This document shows, piece after piece, positions 41,942-51,680 of a stretch of 64,000 nucleotides of DNA (positions are counted from its first letter, which is position 1; the number at the start of each line of letters is the position of its first letter). The DNA lies in the NCBI GenBank assembly GCA_019359095.1, contig JAHHHZ010000034.1, positions 1 to 64,000 of the forward strand, read 5' to 3'. The DNA comes from Pleurocapsa minor HA4230-MV1. Lineage in GTDB: Bacteria > Cyanobacteriota > Cyanobacteriia > Cyanobacteriales > Xenococcaceae. Under the pieces are notes generated by a model. The model saw nothing but the letters and a program-made list of their open reading frames with translations, was not told the origin of the DNA and ran no database searches. A program made the translations under genes and the position numbers.

Positions 41942-43144
41942 ATGCGTAACTTTCCCAAGTTTATGGATATGATGAAACAATTTAAGAGACTGGCTGAACT
42001 ATATAAAAGTACCTTACTTGATAATGTTTTGCCCTTTTGGTCACAGCATTCGCTCGATCGCCAATATGGAGGCTATTTTACCTGTTTAGATCGAGTGGGA
42101 AATGTCTACGATACCGATAAGTTCATCTGGCTACAAAACCGTCAGGTATGGACTTATTCGATGCTCTACAATCGGTTAGAAAAAAAACCTGAGTGGCTAG
42201 ATGTTGCGCGTCATGGTGCTGAGTTTCTGGCAAAATATGGTCGAGATGAGGAAGGTAACTGGTATTTTGCTTTAGATCGAACAGGACAGCCTTTGGTGCA
42301 GCCTTATAATATTTTTTCTGATTGTTTTGCAGCGATGGCTTTTAGTCAATATGCTTTGGCTTCGGGGGAGAAATCGGCGCAAGAGATTGCCTTGCAGGCA
42401 TATAATAACGTGTTGCGTCGTCAGCATAATCCCAAGGGTAAATATAATAAAGCTTATCCAGGAACGCGATCGCTAAAAAGTCTAGCCGTACCGATGATTT
42501 TAGCCAATCTGTCTTTAGAAATGGATTGGCTACTCGAAGATAGTGAATTAGAGACAATTCTTGAGCGCACAGTGCAAGAAGTCATGCAGGATTTTCGCGA
42601 TTCTGCAACAGGATTAATGTATGAAAACGTTACCCCCGAAGGCAAACATTTAGATTGTTTTGACGGTAGATTAATTAATCCTGGTCATGGTATTGAAGCT
42701 ATGTGGTTTGTGATAGATATTGCCCGTCGTCGCGACGATTTGGATTTAATCAATCAGGCAGTTGATGTTGTCATAAATACTCTAGAGTTTGGTTGGGACA
42801 AGGAATATCAGGGTATTTATTATTTGATGGATGCACAGAGACATCCTCTCCAGCAGCTAGAGTGGGATCAAAAGCTATGGTGGGTACATCTGGAAACGTT
42901 AGTAGCATTATTGATGGGATTTAATCTTACTGGACGAACAGAGTGCTTAGAATGGTTTAAACAAGTTCATAATTATACTTGGAATCACTTCTCCGATTCT
43001 GAGTATGGGGAATGGTTTGGCTACCTAAACTGTCGAGGAGAGTTATTACTAAATCTTAAAGGAGGTAAATGGAAAGGCTGTTTTCATGTTCCTCGCGCTT
43101 TATATTTATGCTGGCAACAGTTAGAAATTTTAGCTGCTCAATAG
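41942..43144 (+). CDS. AGE-family epimerase/isomerase
   Basis: The 400-residue protein is an alpha-barrel of the N-acylglucosamine 2-epimerase family. Signatures are [38 protein letters not shown] (about 34-72), [22 protein letters not shown] (about 240-261) with a catalytic-type His in NPGHGIEA, and [14 protein letters not shown] (about 360). Relatives interconvert GlcNAc/ManNAc or mannose/glucose and cellobiose. The exact substrate is unknown. It may supply sugars to the polysaccharide locus 2 kb away, but that is inference. A start at 41963 is also possible. Confidence 0.85.
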   Translation: MRNFPKFMDMMKQFKRLAELYKSTLLDNVLPFWSQHSLDRQYGGYFTCLDRVGNVYDTDKFIWLQNRQVWTYSMLYNRLEKKPEWLDVARHGAEFLAKYGRDEEGNWYFALDRTGQPLVQPYNIFSDCFAAMAFSQYALASGEKSAQEIALQAYNNVLRRQHNPKGKYNKAYPGTRSLKSLAVPMILANLSLEMDWLLEDSELETILERTVQEVMQDFRDSATGLMYENVTPEGKHLDCFDGRLINPGHGIEAMWFVIDIARRRDDLDLINQAVDVVINTLEFGWDKEYQGIYYLMDAQRHPLQQLEWDQKLWWVHLETLVALLMGFNLTGRTECLEWFKQVHNYTWNHFSDSEYGEWFGYLNCRGELLLNLKGGKWKGCFHVPRALYLCWQQLEILAAQ

Positions 43145-43309
43145 TATTCTAGAACTCGATAATTTAGTCGCTGTTTTGATACATTTAACACAAATTCTTT
43201 ATGAAATTTAAATTTATTGTGTCGTGTCAAGCACTTATAATTTTGAAGATCGATAAAAGAAAAAAATAAAATTAAGAGAACTTTTTAAATTTAGTAGGAT
43301 TATACAATT

Positions 43310-43744
43310 ATGGTTAGAAGAGGATCAGAAGCAGCAGGAGGATTTCTCTCAGGCTTTCGCGACTTTATTATGCGCGGTAATGTTATTGATTTAGCAGTAG
43401 CTGTAATTATTGGTGCCGCATTTAGTAAAATTGTTGATTCGTTAGTCGCCGATATTATTACTCCTGTGATCTTAAATCCCGCCATGAAGGCTGCTGGAGT
43501 AGATAGATTAGCCGAACTGTCTGCTGGAGGAGTTCAGTATGGTTTATTTTTAGCGGCAGTTCTCAACTTTTTGGTGATTGCCTTCTGTATTTATCTACTG
43601 GTGCAAGCATTTGAGAAAGCTAAAAAACGTCTAATTCGTCAAGAGGCTTTAGCAGAAGAAGAAGCACCTGATGCGAATCTTGTTGCTCAAGAAAGACTTA
43701 CTAGTGCAATTGAACGCTTAACTAACGTAATGGAAACCAGGTAA
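43310..43744 (+). CDS. mscL: Large-conductance mechanosensitive channel
   Basis: The 144-residue channel opens under membrane tension to release solutes at low osmolarity. The gate helix is FRDFIMRGNVIDLAVAVIIGAAFSKIVDSLVADIITPVI (about 17-55), then a loop with GVQYGLFLAAVLNFLVIAFCIYLLVQAF (about 66-95) as second helix and a charged C-terminal bundle. Length is typical. Single gene with its own promoter region. Confidence 0.96.
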   Translation: MVRRGSEAAGGFLSGFRDFIMRGNVIDLAVAVIIGAAFSKIVDSLVADIITPVILNPAMKAAGVDRLAELSAGGVQYGLFLAAVLNFLVIAFCIYLLVQAFEKAKKRLIRQEALAEEEAPDANLVAQERLTSAIERLTNVMETR

Positions 43745-43801
43745 AGAAGTAAAGCTTAGTTTTTAGGGGTAAATTGGCGATCGCCGATTTGCCTTAAAAG
43801 A

Positions 43802-43822
43802 CTACCCACTACCTACTACCTA
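43802..43822. repeat. Short heptad array, CTACCYA x3
   Basis: Three units (CTACCCA, CTACCTA, CTACCTA) fill the gap between convergent mscL and the secreted-protein gene, ending four bases before the latter's stop codon. Confidence 0.85.
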
Positions 43823-43825
43823 ACG

Positions 43826-44935
43826 TCAGATCGCTGGAGCTAATGCAACTCGTCTTCTCCCTCCACCAGCAATGTTGCTAGGTTCGTTATTATCGACGAT
43901 GTAAAGAGTTTGAAATAATTTCATGACATCTTCGTAGAATGGACTATTATTACCTTCAAAATCGTAACCATATTTTTCTCGAAACTCTTCATTGACTCCA
44001 TTTTCTACTGCTAAATAATGAGCATCCCAATGAGCATCGTCTACTATGTATGCACCATAATTTTGGAAAGCGTCAAAGAGTTTTTCGCCAACTGATGTTT
44101 GTAGTTGTAAGCTGGCTTTTGAGATTTCAGGAGGAATGGCTAAGAGTGTTCCTTGTACTAATTTAGGATTTCTCCCCCCATAGCGTTCTGCTGCATAGGA
44201 ATCAGAACGGTCTGCTGGCCAACGATAACCTGGAACACTGTCGGAGTAGTAAAGATACTTTTCTCCCCAGATATTAATTTTTAAAGCATGAGGAATCGGA
44301 TCGCGATCGCTAGTCAGTTCTCCAAGACGAATCGAACCACCAATGGCTGAGAGTCCAGAACCAAAATGAGTGCCTTGAATGCCATCACCATATATACTGA
44401 CTCCACCCCAAGGATTGCGCCATCCATAAATATTACCTCCTGGTTCACATCTTGCTAGAGGTTGGAATTGTTCAATAGTTTCGCCATCAGGCATCAAAAA
44501 AGCAGAGGCATTATTAGGAGTAGAGTAAGGCTCATTTGTAGCATCTGGTACGATTAAGTCATCGGGAACAGGTAAAGAAATTTCCATCGATTCGGTGCCT
44601 GTACAACGTCCTGGCCCAAAATTACCAGGTGCGTATACTGAACGCTGAGGATCGTCGGCTTTTAGTTGATAAAAATATTCTCGATCTGTAGCCAAATATC
44701 CTGCTGGTTGAAGATTTGCTGGTTGATAAACAGCTTCCGAACCGATTGGCATATTCCAAATTGAATTAGATGCGAAAGGTTGTAGCCACTTGTCACGTTG
44801 ATTTGAAGTGACAGTTAATTGAGTTGAAGTGTCAAGATCGCGATTAGTAATAGTTAGCGATCGCGAATTTTCGACGAGCAGACTGAATAAAACGCTCACT
44901 ATAATTACAAAGTTGATAGTTTGACTCTTACGCAC
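43826..44935 (-). CDS. Secreted protein of unknown function
   Basis: The 369-residue product has an N-terminal signal (MRKSQTINFVIIVSVLFSLLV). A globular domain follows with QPFASNSIWNMPIGSEAVYQPA (about 52-73), FGPGRCTGTESMEISLPVPDDL (about 106-127), and a Gly/Tyr/Trp-rich middle (GWRNPWGGVSIYGDGIQGTHFGSGLSAIGG, about 176-205). No catalytic family is clear. The pattern resembles secreted bacterial proteins annotated only as hypothetical. It ends in GGGRRRVALAPAI. Lying divergent next to the polysaccharide locus, a surface-glycan role is possible, but not shown. Confidence 0.5.
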   Translation of the reverse strand: MRKSQTINFVIIVSVLFSLLVENSRSLTITNRDLDTSTQLTVTSNQRDKWLQPFASNSIWNMPIGSEAVYQPANLQPAGYLATDREYFYQLKADDPQRSVYAPGNFGPGRCTGTESMEISLPVPDDLIVPDATNEPYSTPNNASAFLMPDGETIEQFQPLARCEPGGNIYGWRNPWGGVSIYGDGIQGTHFGSGLSAIGGSIRLGELTSDRDPIPHALKINIWGEKYLYYSDSVPGYRWPADRSDSYAAERYGGRNPKLVQGTLLAIPPEISKASLQLQTSVGEKLFDAFQNYGAYIVDDAHWDAHYLAVENGVNEEFREKYGYDFEGNNSPFYEDVMKLFQTLYIVDNNEPSNIAGGGRRRVALAPAI

Positions 44936-45381
44936 GATATTTTTATGGCAGTTTTAAATAGGGTTTACTAAAGATGATAACTAGCTCAATCTCACTAAAA
45001 CCAACTTCACACCCTGAATCATAGCTATTTTCGCTCCGATCGATTACTTTGCACAAAGTTGCTCTTGAAAGATAGCAAACTATATCTTTAGACTGATAAC
45101 TTTTTGAAAATAAAAGATAAAATTGATACTAATACAACTGGCTAATATGGATAGTTGACATTTTTACACATAAGATTTTGGTTAAGAATAACTTTGATAT
45201 CTAAAAATATTTAAAGCAAAAAATGATAATTTAATTACATTTTTTACCATAAAAAGTAACTAATTAGCTGAATCAAGTAGATAAAAAGTTAAAACAAGTT
45301 TTGAAGAAGTAGTAAATATTTTTTATTTTTTTAAATATTCTACTTCTAGAAACCAGATTATTCTGAAAGTATTTAATACCT
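44936..45381. other. Divergent promoter gap ahead of polysaccharide locus
   Basis: This 446-bp AT-rich region separates the secreted-protein gene from the first glycosyltransferase. It should carry the main promoter of the 16-kb locus. I saw no JUMPstart-like element, no repeat and no RNA structure. Confidence 0.4.
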
Positions 45382-46590
45382 ATGCGCAAACCTGTTTTAA
45401 CTATTTTTTATCAATTCGATCCTGGCAAACCTAGCATAGGGGGAATTCAGACAGTCATACGTTCTTTTATTAAGTATGCTCCGAGTGAGTTTGAGGTTCG
45501 TTTGGTAGGTATATCAAACCAGCCTAACTTGCCAAAAGGTAAGTGGCAAAAAGTGAAATTAGCAGATAAAGAAATTTACTTTTTACCTTTGTTTACACTG
45601 CTAAATGATAACTTTAGAACTTTAGTTCCGACGACAATTAAATACACTGCTGCTCTTTTGAGACAAGGTCTCGCCTCTGATTTTATGCATTTTCATCGAC
45701 TTGAACCAACACTTGCAGCACTTAATTGGTCTGGAGAAAAGACTTTGTTTGTTCATAATGATATCCAAAAACAAATGCAATCTTCAGACAGTAAAAATGC
45801 TATTTTATGGCGTTATTTTCCGACAGGATATTTTGCTCTAGAACGAGCGCTGGTTAATCAGTTCTCCCAAATTTTTGCTTGTAATACTAACTCAGTCAAA
45901 CATTATCAGCAGAGTTATCCAAGTATAGCCGAGCGCGTTTTTTACATCAAAAACTCTGTAGATGGCGAGATTTTTTATTCATTAACATCGGCACAACGCG
46001 AAGAAGGTAGACGTATATTGGCAAAGCAGTTTAGATTATCCGCTCAAACGCAGTTCATCTTATTTGCTGGTCGTCTTCACCCTCAAAAAGATCCCCTGTT
46101 ACTGGTTCGTTCTTTTGCTACTTTAAATGATCCCAATGCTCATCTTTTGATAGCAGGTGATGGAGAGTTAGCAGCACAAGTACAAGCAGAAATCGAACGT
46201 CTAAAAATTGCTCAACAAGTAACCATGCTTGGCTCAGTAGATCAAGCAGAATTAGCAGATTTACAGCGCATCTGTAGCGTTTTTGTTTTAACTAGTACCT
46301 ATGAAGGTTTACCTCTGGTAGCTCTTGAAGCACTTGCCTGTGGAACTCCAGTGGTGACAACATCATGCGGTGAAACCCCAAAACTACTTGATGTTCATAG
46401 TGGCATTGTTTGCCAAGAACGCAATAGTCAAGCGATCGCAGATGCCTTGAAAGAGGTTTTGACCCATCCAGAAAATTATCCGATTGAGGCTTGCGTAAGA
46501 GTTGCTGAGCCTTATAGTGCTAAGGCGATCGTCAGTGCTGTTTACAAAAATATGTTATCTCGTTGGCAGACGAAATTAAACTACGTCTAG
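45382..46590 (+). CDS. GT4 glycosyltransferase
   Basis: The 402-residue enzyme has the GT-B fold of retaining GT4 transferases. The N-terminal acceptor domain begins LTIFYQFDPGKPSIGGIQTVIRSF. The donor domain contains FILFAGRLHPQKDPLLLVRSF (about 221-241), HLLIAGDGELAAQVQ, and the sugar-nucleotide EX7E-type motif STYEGLPLVALEALACGTPVVTT (about 310-332). First gene of the polysaccharide locus. Donor and acceptor are unknown. Confidence 0.88.
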   Translation: MRKPVLTIFYQFDPGKPSIGGIQTVIRSFIKYAPSEFEVRLVGISNQPNLPKGKWQKVKLADKEIYFLPLFTLLNDNFRTLVPTTIKYTAALLRQGLASDFMHFHRLEPTLAALNWSGEKTLFVHNDIQKQMQSSDSKNAILWRYFPTGYFALERALVNQFSQIFACNTNSVKHYQQSYPSIAERVFYIKNSVDGEIFYSLTSAQREEGRRILAKQFRLSAQTQFILFAGRLHPQKDPLLLVRSFATLNDPNAHLLIAGDGELAAQVQAEIERLKIAQQVTMLGSVDQAELADLQRICSVFVLTSTYEGLPLVALEALACGTPVVTTSCGETPKLLDVHSGIVCQERNSQAIADALKEVLTHPENYPIEACVRVAEPYSAKAIVSAVYKNMLSRWQTKLNYV

Positions 46591-46645
46591 TATCGCTGCG
46601 CGGAAGTTAAAAGTTAAAAGTAAAGATTTAAAGAGACTACTCCTG

Positions 46646-47818
46646 ATGAAAATTGCAGTTATTGGTACCAAAGGGTTGCCAGCTAAACAAGGCGGTATTG
46701 AACATTATTGCCAAGAAATCTACCCTCGTATGGTCGAGCGGGGTCATTCTATCGATTTGTTCGCTCGCTCCTCTTATATCGACTCTCCTTGGATGAAACA
46801 ATATTACTTTAAGAGAGTTCGAGTGATTTCTCTTCCCTGTTTAAAGTTAAGAGGAATAGATGCATTATTTAGTTCTCTACTAGGAGCTATGTTGGCTAGC
46901 AGCGGTCAATATGATATCGTCCATTTTCATGCTTTGGGCCCTTCTCTATTTACTTGGCTGCCAAAAATTACTTCACTTTTTCCCTCAAAAGTTATTGTCA
47001 GTTGTCAAGGACTGGACTGGCAACGTGCTAAATGGGGGAATTTTTCCAGTCAATTACTACATCTGGGTGAAAAGGCTGGAGTGCGTTTTGCCGACAAAAT
47101 TATTGTGGTATCTGAAGAATTGCGTTCTTATTTTAGAGAAATGTATGGTCGAGAAACGGTTTATATTCCGAATGCTCCCAGCAGCTATCCGCCAACAAAC
47201 TCTGATTTTTCTTATGGTACTTCATTAGGTTTGTGCCAAAAACGTTACATTACCTTTGTGGGTAGACTTGTGCCAGAGAAACGTCCTGAATTATTAATTG
47301 AAGCCTTCCAAGCTCTTAAACCCCTGGGATGGAAACTAGCGATCGTCGGTAGCACTAGTGATACAAATTCTTTTGCCCAGCAGATCGCTAATTTAACTAA
47401 TGCTAATCCTAATGTGGTGTTTACAGGGCAACTTTATGGCAAACATCTAGCAGAAATTGTTCGAGGAGCAGGATTTTTTGTACTTCCTTCAGATGTAGAA
47501 GGGTTGCCCTTAGCGATGCTAGAAGCAATGCGAGAAGGCGTGCCAGTTGTAGCCAGTGATATTCCTCCCCATCGGCAATTACTTGATGAGGGAAAAGGAA
47601 TGCTTTTTCCATCTGGAGATCTAGAATCTTTGATCTTGGCACTAGACTTGGCAATTCAACGTCCCGAAGAGCTAGCAATTATGGCAAAAGAGGCACAAAA
47701 GTGCGTAGAAGCTAACTATAACTGGGACAAAATCACTACCGAAACTTTGAGATTGTACGAGACGACTTCTTCTAATTCCGTCAGCTCCTCCCCATTTCCG
47801 CCTATGACCGAAAGTTGA
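46646..47818 (+). CDS. GT4 glycosyltransferase, DUF1972-type N terminus
   Basis: The 390-residue protein begins MKIAVIGTKGLPAKQGGIEH, the pattern of the DUF1972 N-terminal domain found in rhamnosyl- and similar GT4 transferases. The donor domain shows YITFVGRLVPEKRPELLIEAF (about 198-218) and SDVEGLPLAMLEAMREGVPVVASDIPPHRQ (about 284-313). It probably adds one sugar of the repeat unit. Followed by a double heptad array and the Wzc-type gene. Confidence 0.87.
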   Translation: MKIAVIGTKGLPAKQGGIEHYCQEIYPRMVERGHSIDLFARSSYIDSPWMKQYYFKRVRVISLPCLKLRGIDALFSSLLGAMLASSGQYDIVHFHALGPSLFTWLPKITSLFPSKVIVSCQGLDWQRAKWGNFSSQLLHLGEKAGVRFADKIIVVSEELRSYFREMYGRETVYIPNAPSSYPPTNSDFSYGTSLGLCQKRYITFVGRLVPEKRPELLIEAFQALKPLGWKLAIVGSTSDTNSFAQQIANLTNANPNVVFTGQLYGKHLAEIVRGAGFFVLPSDVEGLPLAMLEAMREGVPVVASDIPPHRQLLDEGKGMLFPSGDLESLILALDLAIQRPEELAIMAKEAQKCVEANYNWDKITTETLRLYETTSSNSVSSSPFPPMTES

Positions 47819-47823
47819 GGAAC

Positions 47824-47903
47824 AAGTAATGAGTAATGAGTAATGAGTAATCGATCTACTTCCTATTTCCTATTTCCTATTTCCTATCTACTACCCACTA
47901 CCT
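47824..47903. repeat. Two adjoining heptad arrays
   Basis: Four units of GAGTAAT type (47824-47851) are followed after eight bases by four TTCCTAT units (47860-47887) and then degenerate CTACTAC/CCACTAC units. Two different 7-base units lie side by side in the gap between a glycosyltransferase and the wzc-like gene. Confidence 0.9.
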
Positions 47904-47943
47904 GTTTTGACCCTTATCAAAACCCAACTCGATCTAAATTATC

Positions 47944-50079
47944 ATGAGAGAGCCAAACTTTTCCCTCTTACCAATAGTTTTTCATAGACATCGTGTACCT
48001 GCGATCGCTACATTTCTCTCTGTTCTTGGGGGAGCTATAGCATACTTGATTTTTACACCACGCCTATATGAGGCAAGAGTTAGACTGATGCTTGATAATA
48101 ATCAAGCTAGTGTATCCGAATTAGGACGTAATCTCAGCGCACAATCTAATATAGCGGGTTCTAATCCGATCGCGATTCAAGCAGAACTAGCGCGATCGCA
48201 AAGTGTTTTGGAATCTGCTATTACTCAGTTGTCTTCAGAAACAAAAAAATCGCCAAATTTAGCGAAATTAACGCCAAATCAGTTAAAAACAAAGTTAAAA
48301 ACTACTATTATTCCAGCTACAAATCTGTTGGAATTAAGTTATCGTCATAAAAATCCTGTTCTCAGTGCCAAGATTTTGAATGCGGTAACCAACGCCATGA
48401 TGGTAGAAAATGGGGCGGCAATTCGTTCTGAAGCTAGTTCCACCAGAAAATTTTTAGAAGCTGAAGTTCCCAAAAAACGAGCTGAACTTGTTCAAGCTGA
48501 AGCTGCTCTTTCTGATTACAAACGCAGTCAAAAATTAGTATCTTTGGCAGATGTGAATGGTCAAGACAATACTCAAACTAGAAATTTAATTACCAGCTTG
48601 ACCACTTTAGAAGACGAAGAAAGAAAATTATCTGCTGGACTAGAGGAATCTAAGCAGCGCAATCAATCTTTAAAACAAGTAACTGACAACACCAGCTTAA
48701 AAGAAACCTATGCAGCAGTGCGTAGCGGACAAGCTCAAGAACTAAAAAATTTGCGAGATAGACTAGTAAATCTAGAATCAGAAATAGCTGTAGCGCGATC
48801 GCGTTTGACTGATACCAATCCTGTTGTGTTAAATTTACTGGAAAATCGCGAAGCTATACGTTCTCTCTATAAAGAAAAATCTGGTGTCGAACCCAACATT
48901 AAGTTATCGGCAAATTCTTCTAAGTCAGCCTCCGACCAATTTAGCCAAGATCTTGCTAGCAAAGTTATTTTAGGGCAGATTGAAATATCGTCAATCGAAA
49001 AAAAATTAGGTGCTATTCGCGCTCAAAAAGCTAAATTACAAGCTAGCCTCGATCAATTACCGATTAAAGAACAAGCACTAGCAGGAATAATGCGTCAGCG
49101 TCAAGAGGCTGCTGTCTCATTAGAATTCTTACAACGAAAACTGGAAGAAGCACGTATTGCTGAAGCTCAACAAGTTCGCAATTTGAGAGTTATTGACTCT
49201 GCCGAACCACCAGCAGCAGCAAGCTGGCCAAAAGTACCAATAGTAATGTCTATAGCTGGTGCAAGCGGTCTAATTCTCTCAGTTGGGATGGTATTACTCC
49301 TCGAATTATTGAATGACCGACTATCTAATGCCACAGAAGCTGAAGCACTAGTAAATTTATCTGTTTTGGGAGTTCTGCCTATTCTTCCTCCTTCTTTTCA
49401 AGGTCGACCAGAAGCATTTTTGACAGATATTACTACTTTGGAATCTTATCGCACCCTGTTGACTGCTCTAAAATTTCGCTCTCCTAATGATTTAAAAACT
49501 TTAGTAGTTAGCAGTACTTTAGCAGAAGAAGGAAAGTCTACTCTAGTCTCCCATTTGGCAGCAATATCGGCAACTTTAGCCAAAAAAACCTTGATTATTG
49601 ATGCTGATTTGCGACGACCTAAACAGCACAAACTATTTAATTTACAAGCGCAACCTGGTTTAACGAATGTAATTAAGGGTGAGATTGCTCTAGCAGAAGC
49701 AGTTCAGCACACTAAAATCGATAATTTATCAGTTTTAACTTGTGGAGAATCACAACTGCATCCTTCTCAATTTTTTGAGTCGCCAAGAATGCATACTCTG
49801 CTGGCGGAAGCTGCCAAGGAATACGATTTCGTCATTCTCGACACTCCACCAGTAACAAGTTGCGTTGATGCAGTAACTTTAAGTCGCGATAGCGACGGTT
49901 TACTAATGGTTGCCCGCCCCAACTTTACCCAAAAGGATGTATTTGTACGAGCAGTTTCAGAGTTAAATAAAAATCGCATTAATATCTTGGGCGTTGCTAT
50001 CAATGGTACTGATACTCGCACTGAAAGGTTTTATCACTATGGAATGTATGAATATAAGGCTGTGACGGGTAGCAATTAA
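47944..50079 (+). CDS. Wzc-type co-polymerase with BY-kinase domain
   Basis: The 711-residue inner-membrane protein controls chain length and export of the polysaccharide. The N-terminal Wzz domain spans two membrane helices (about 20-40 and 430-450) around a long coiled-coil periplasmic part. The cytoplasmic tyrosine kinase has Walker A STLAEEGKSTLVSHLA (about 523-538), Walker A' LIIDADLRRPKQHKLF (about 545-560) and Walker B FVILDTPPVTSC (about 626-637). The C-terminal end contains a Tyr cluster (RFYHYGMYEYKAVTG) for autophosphorylation. Start ATG 47944. Confidence 0.92.
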   Translation: MREPNFSLLPIVFHRHRVPAIATFLSVLGGAIAYLIFTPRLYEARVRLMLDNNQASVSELGRNLSAQSNIAGSNPIAIQAELARSQSVLESAITQLSSETKKSPNLAKLTPNQLKTKLKTTIIPATNLLELSYRHKNPVLSAKILNAVTNAMMVENGAAIRSEASSTRKFLEAEVPKKRAELVQAEAALSDYKRSQKLVSLADVNGQDNTQTRNLITSLTTLEDEERKLSAGLEESKQRNQSLKQVTDNTSLKETYAAVRSGQAQELKNLRDRLVNLESEIAVARSRLTDTNPVVLNLLENREAIRSLYKEKSGVEPNIKLSANSSKSASDQFSQDLASKVILGQIEISSIEKKLGAIRAQKAKLQASLDQLPIKEQALAGIMRQRQEAAVSLEFLQRKLEEARIAEAQQVRNLRVIDSAEPPAAASWPKVPIVMSIAGASGLILSVGMVLLLELLNDRLSNATEAEALVNLSVLGVLPILPPSFQGRPEAFLTDITTLESYRTLLTALKFRSPNDLKTLVVSSTLAEEGKSTLVSHLAAISATLAKKTLIIDADLRRPKQHKLFNLQAQPGLTNVIKGEIALAEAVQHTKIDNLSVLTCGESQLHPSQFFESPRMHTLLAEAAKEYDFVILDTPPVTSCVDAVTLSRDSDGLLMVARPNFTQKDVFVRAVSELNKNRINILGVAINGTDTRTERFYHYGMYEYKAVTGSN

Positions 50080-50111
50080 TAGGTAATAAGAAGTAGCAAG
50101 TAATCAATAGG

Positions 50112-51680
50112 ATGTTGACCAGCAAAAATTCTGAAATTGAATTGAATAGGAATCAAAGTTTTACCGATACTTGGAAGAGAACGTCACCTCTGACATTTTG
50201 GATTGGAGTTTTTGGTGTGTTGTTGGGTATAGCTACAGGATGGTTAGCTGGGGCGCAACCTTTATATTTAGTCTTGCTGCTAATAGCTGCAGTGGTATTT
50301 GTCTGCTTTTTCGCTGAATTCGAGTTAGCAGTGATGGGTTTGCTCATCCTACGTAGTTCTCTCGATATTTTCTCTGCGCAACAGTTGCCTGCTGCCTATG
50401 CAGTTGGGGTTAGTGGACTGACATTAGTTTATGTCACCTGTTTATTATTAACACAGCAAACCGTCAATGTTGATTGGTTGTGGTTGTTTTTAGCTGGTTG
50501 GGTGCTTTGGCAAGCTTTGTGGCTAATTCTCTGTGTTTTTGGTGGTTTGGGACTAGGAACTGAAGTTTTGGGAGATAACGTACGTGAATGGACGCGCTTA
50601 TTTTCTTGGTTGATGGTGTATTTGTTAATAATGCAACTTAAAGGGCGAGTTAAACCTCAAAAAATAATTTCTATACTATTTATTGCTTTAATTACACCAA
50701 TTTGCGCAGGTTTCTTACAGTTAATCTTCCCAGACTCAGTTTTACCCAGTTTTTTAGCTACTTATCATGGCGATCGCCTTAATGGCACTCTTGGTCATCC
50801 TAATGCTTTTGCTACTTTTATCTTGTTTTTTATTGGCTTAACTTATTGGCGCTTACGTTGCTCAAGTCGCTTCACCCAAAGCCAGAAGTCAAACAGGGGT
50901 GCAGTAAGTTGGGCGACGTACAGAGGTCAGAAACATAGAGATCAGAAGTATATTTCTTGGTCATCAAATCGCTTGTTTTGGTTGCTGCTACTTGGTGTAC
51001 TCACCTTGATGTTAATTGGAACTAGAACAATGGTGGTTTTAGCAATGCTAGGCATTTTTGTGTTGGTAACTATTGCACCTAAATTTAATTGGCTTAATTT
51101 AATTGGTGGTGTACTTTTGCTGGTGTTAGTTTTAGGACTGTTTATCAGTACTCCTTTTGGACAAGAACGCCTACAATCACTCGCGCAAACGCCTTTATTT
51201 AATTCCAACATCGATATCTCAAGAGCTATTTTGCTCTCAGATTCAGACTACAACAGTTTTAACTGGCGTCTTGCTCAATGGCATTATCTTTTGACTGCTT
51301 GGCAACAATTTCCTATTTTTGGCTACGGTTTGGCTACTAGTAAATACTTAAGTATTTATAATCTGGAAGCTCATAACGATTACGTTCGCGCCCTCGCAGA
51401 AAGCGGATTAGTAGGTTTAGCAACTTTTTTAACTTTTCTGGCTGCTCAAGGTATACGTCTAGTTCAATTACTACGTCAGACAACCAAAAACAAAGAACAA
51501 AACGATTTTTGCTTAATTCTTCTGGCTTTATTTGCAGCCATGCTGGTCGGGATGTTAACCGAAAACATCTGGACTCACACAACCCTCTGGTCTTATTGGT
51601 GGACTGTGCTGGCTGTTGCTGGCTGGGAGTGGGGAGTGGAAGCAGAAAGTAATCAACTATTAACAATCAACAAATCATGA
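50112..51680 (+). CDS. Wzy/WaaL-type O-antigen polymerase or ligase
   Basis: The 522-residue integral membrane protein has about 12 hydrophobic segments and the characteristic large periplasmic loop (about 350-440) with FNWRLAQWHYLLTAWQQFPIFGYGL and EAHNDYVRALAESGLVG (O-antigen ligase family signature, His in HNDYV). A non-conserved basic insert is at about 255-280 (RFTQSQKSNRGAVSWATYRG...). It either joins repeat units or attaches the finished polymer. The stop overlaps the next start by four bases (ATGA). Confidence 0.85.
   Translation: MLTSKNSEIELNRNQSFTDTWKRTSPLTFWIGVFGVLLGIATGWLAGAQPLYLVLLLIAAVVFVCFFAEFELAVMGLLILRSSLDIFSAQQLPAAYAVGVSGLTLVYVTCLLLTQQTVNVDWLWLFLAGWVLWQALWLILCVFGGLGLGTEVLGDNVREWTRLFSWLMVYLLIMQLKGRVKPQKIISILFIALITPICAGFLQLIFPDSVLPSFLATYHGDRLNGTLGHPNAFATFILFFIGLTYWRLRCSSRFTQSQKSNRGAVSWATYRGQKHRDQKYISWSSNRLFWLLLLGVLTLMLIGTRTMVVLAMLGIFVLVTIAPKFNWLNLIGGVLLLVLVLGLFISTPFGQERLQSLAQTPLFNSNIDISRAILLSDSDYNSFNWRLAQWHYLLTAWQQFPIFGYGLATSKYLSIYNLEAHNDYVRALAESGLVGLATFLTFLAAQGIRLVQLLRQTTKNKEQNDFCLILLALFAAMLVGMLTENIWTHTTLWSYWWTVLAVAGWEWGVEAESNQLLTINKS

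Noticed and set aside
47824-47903. Possible CRISPR array
   Set aside because: Seven-base units are directly adjacent with no spacers, and no cas genes are present anywhere in the window.
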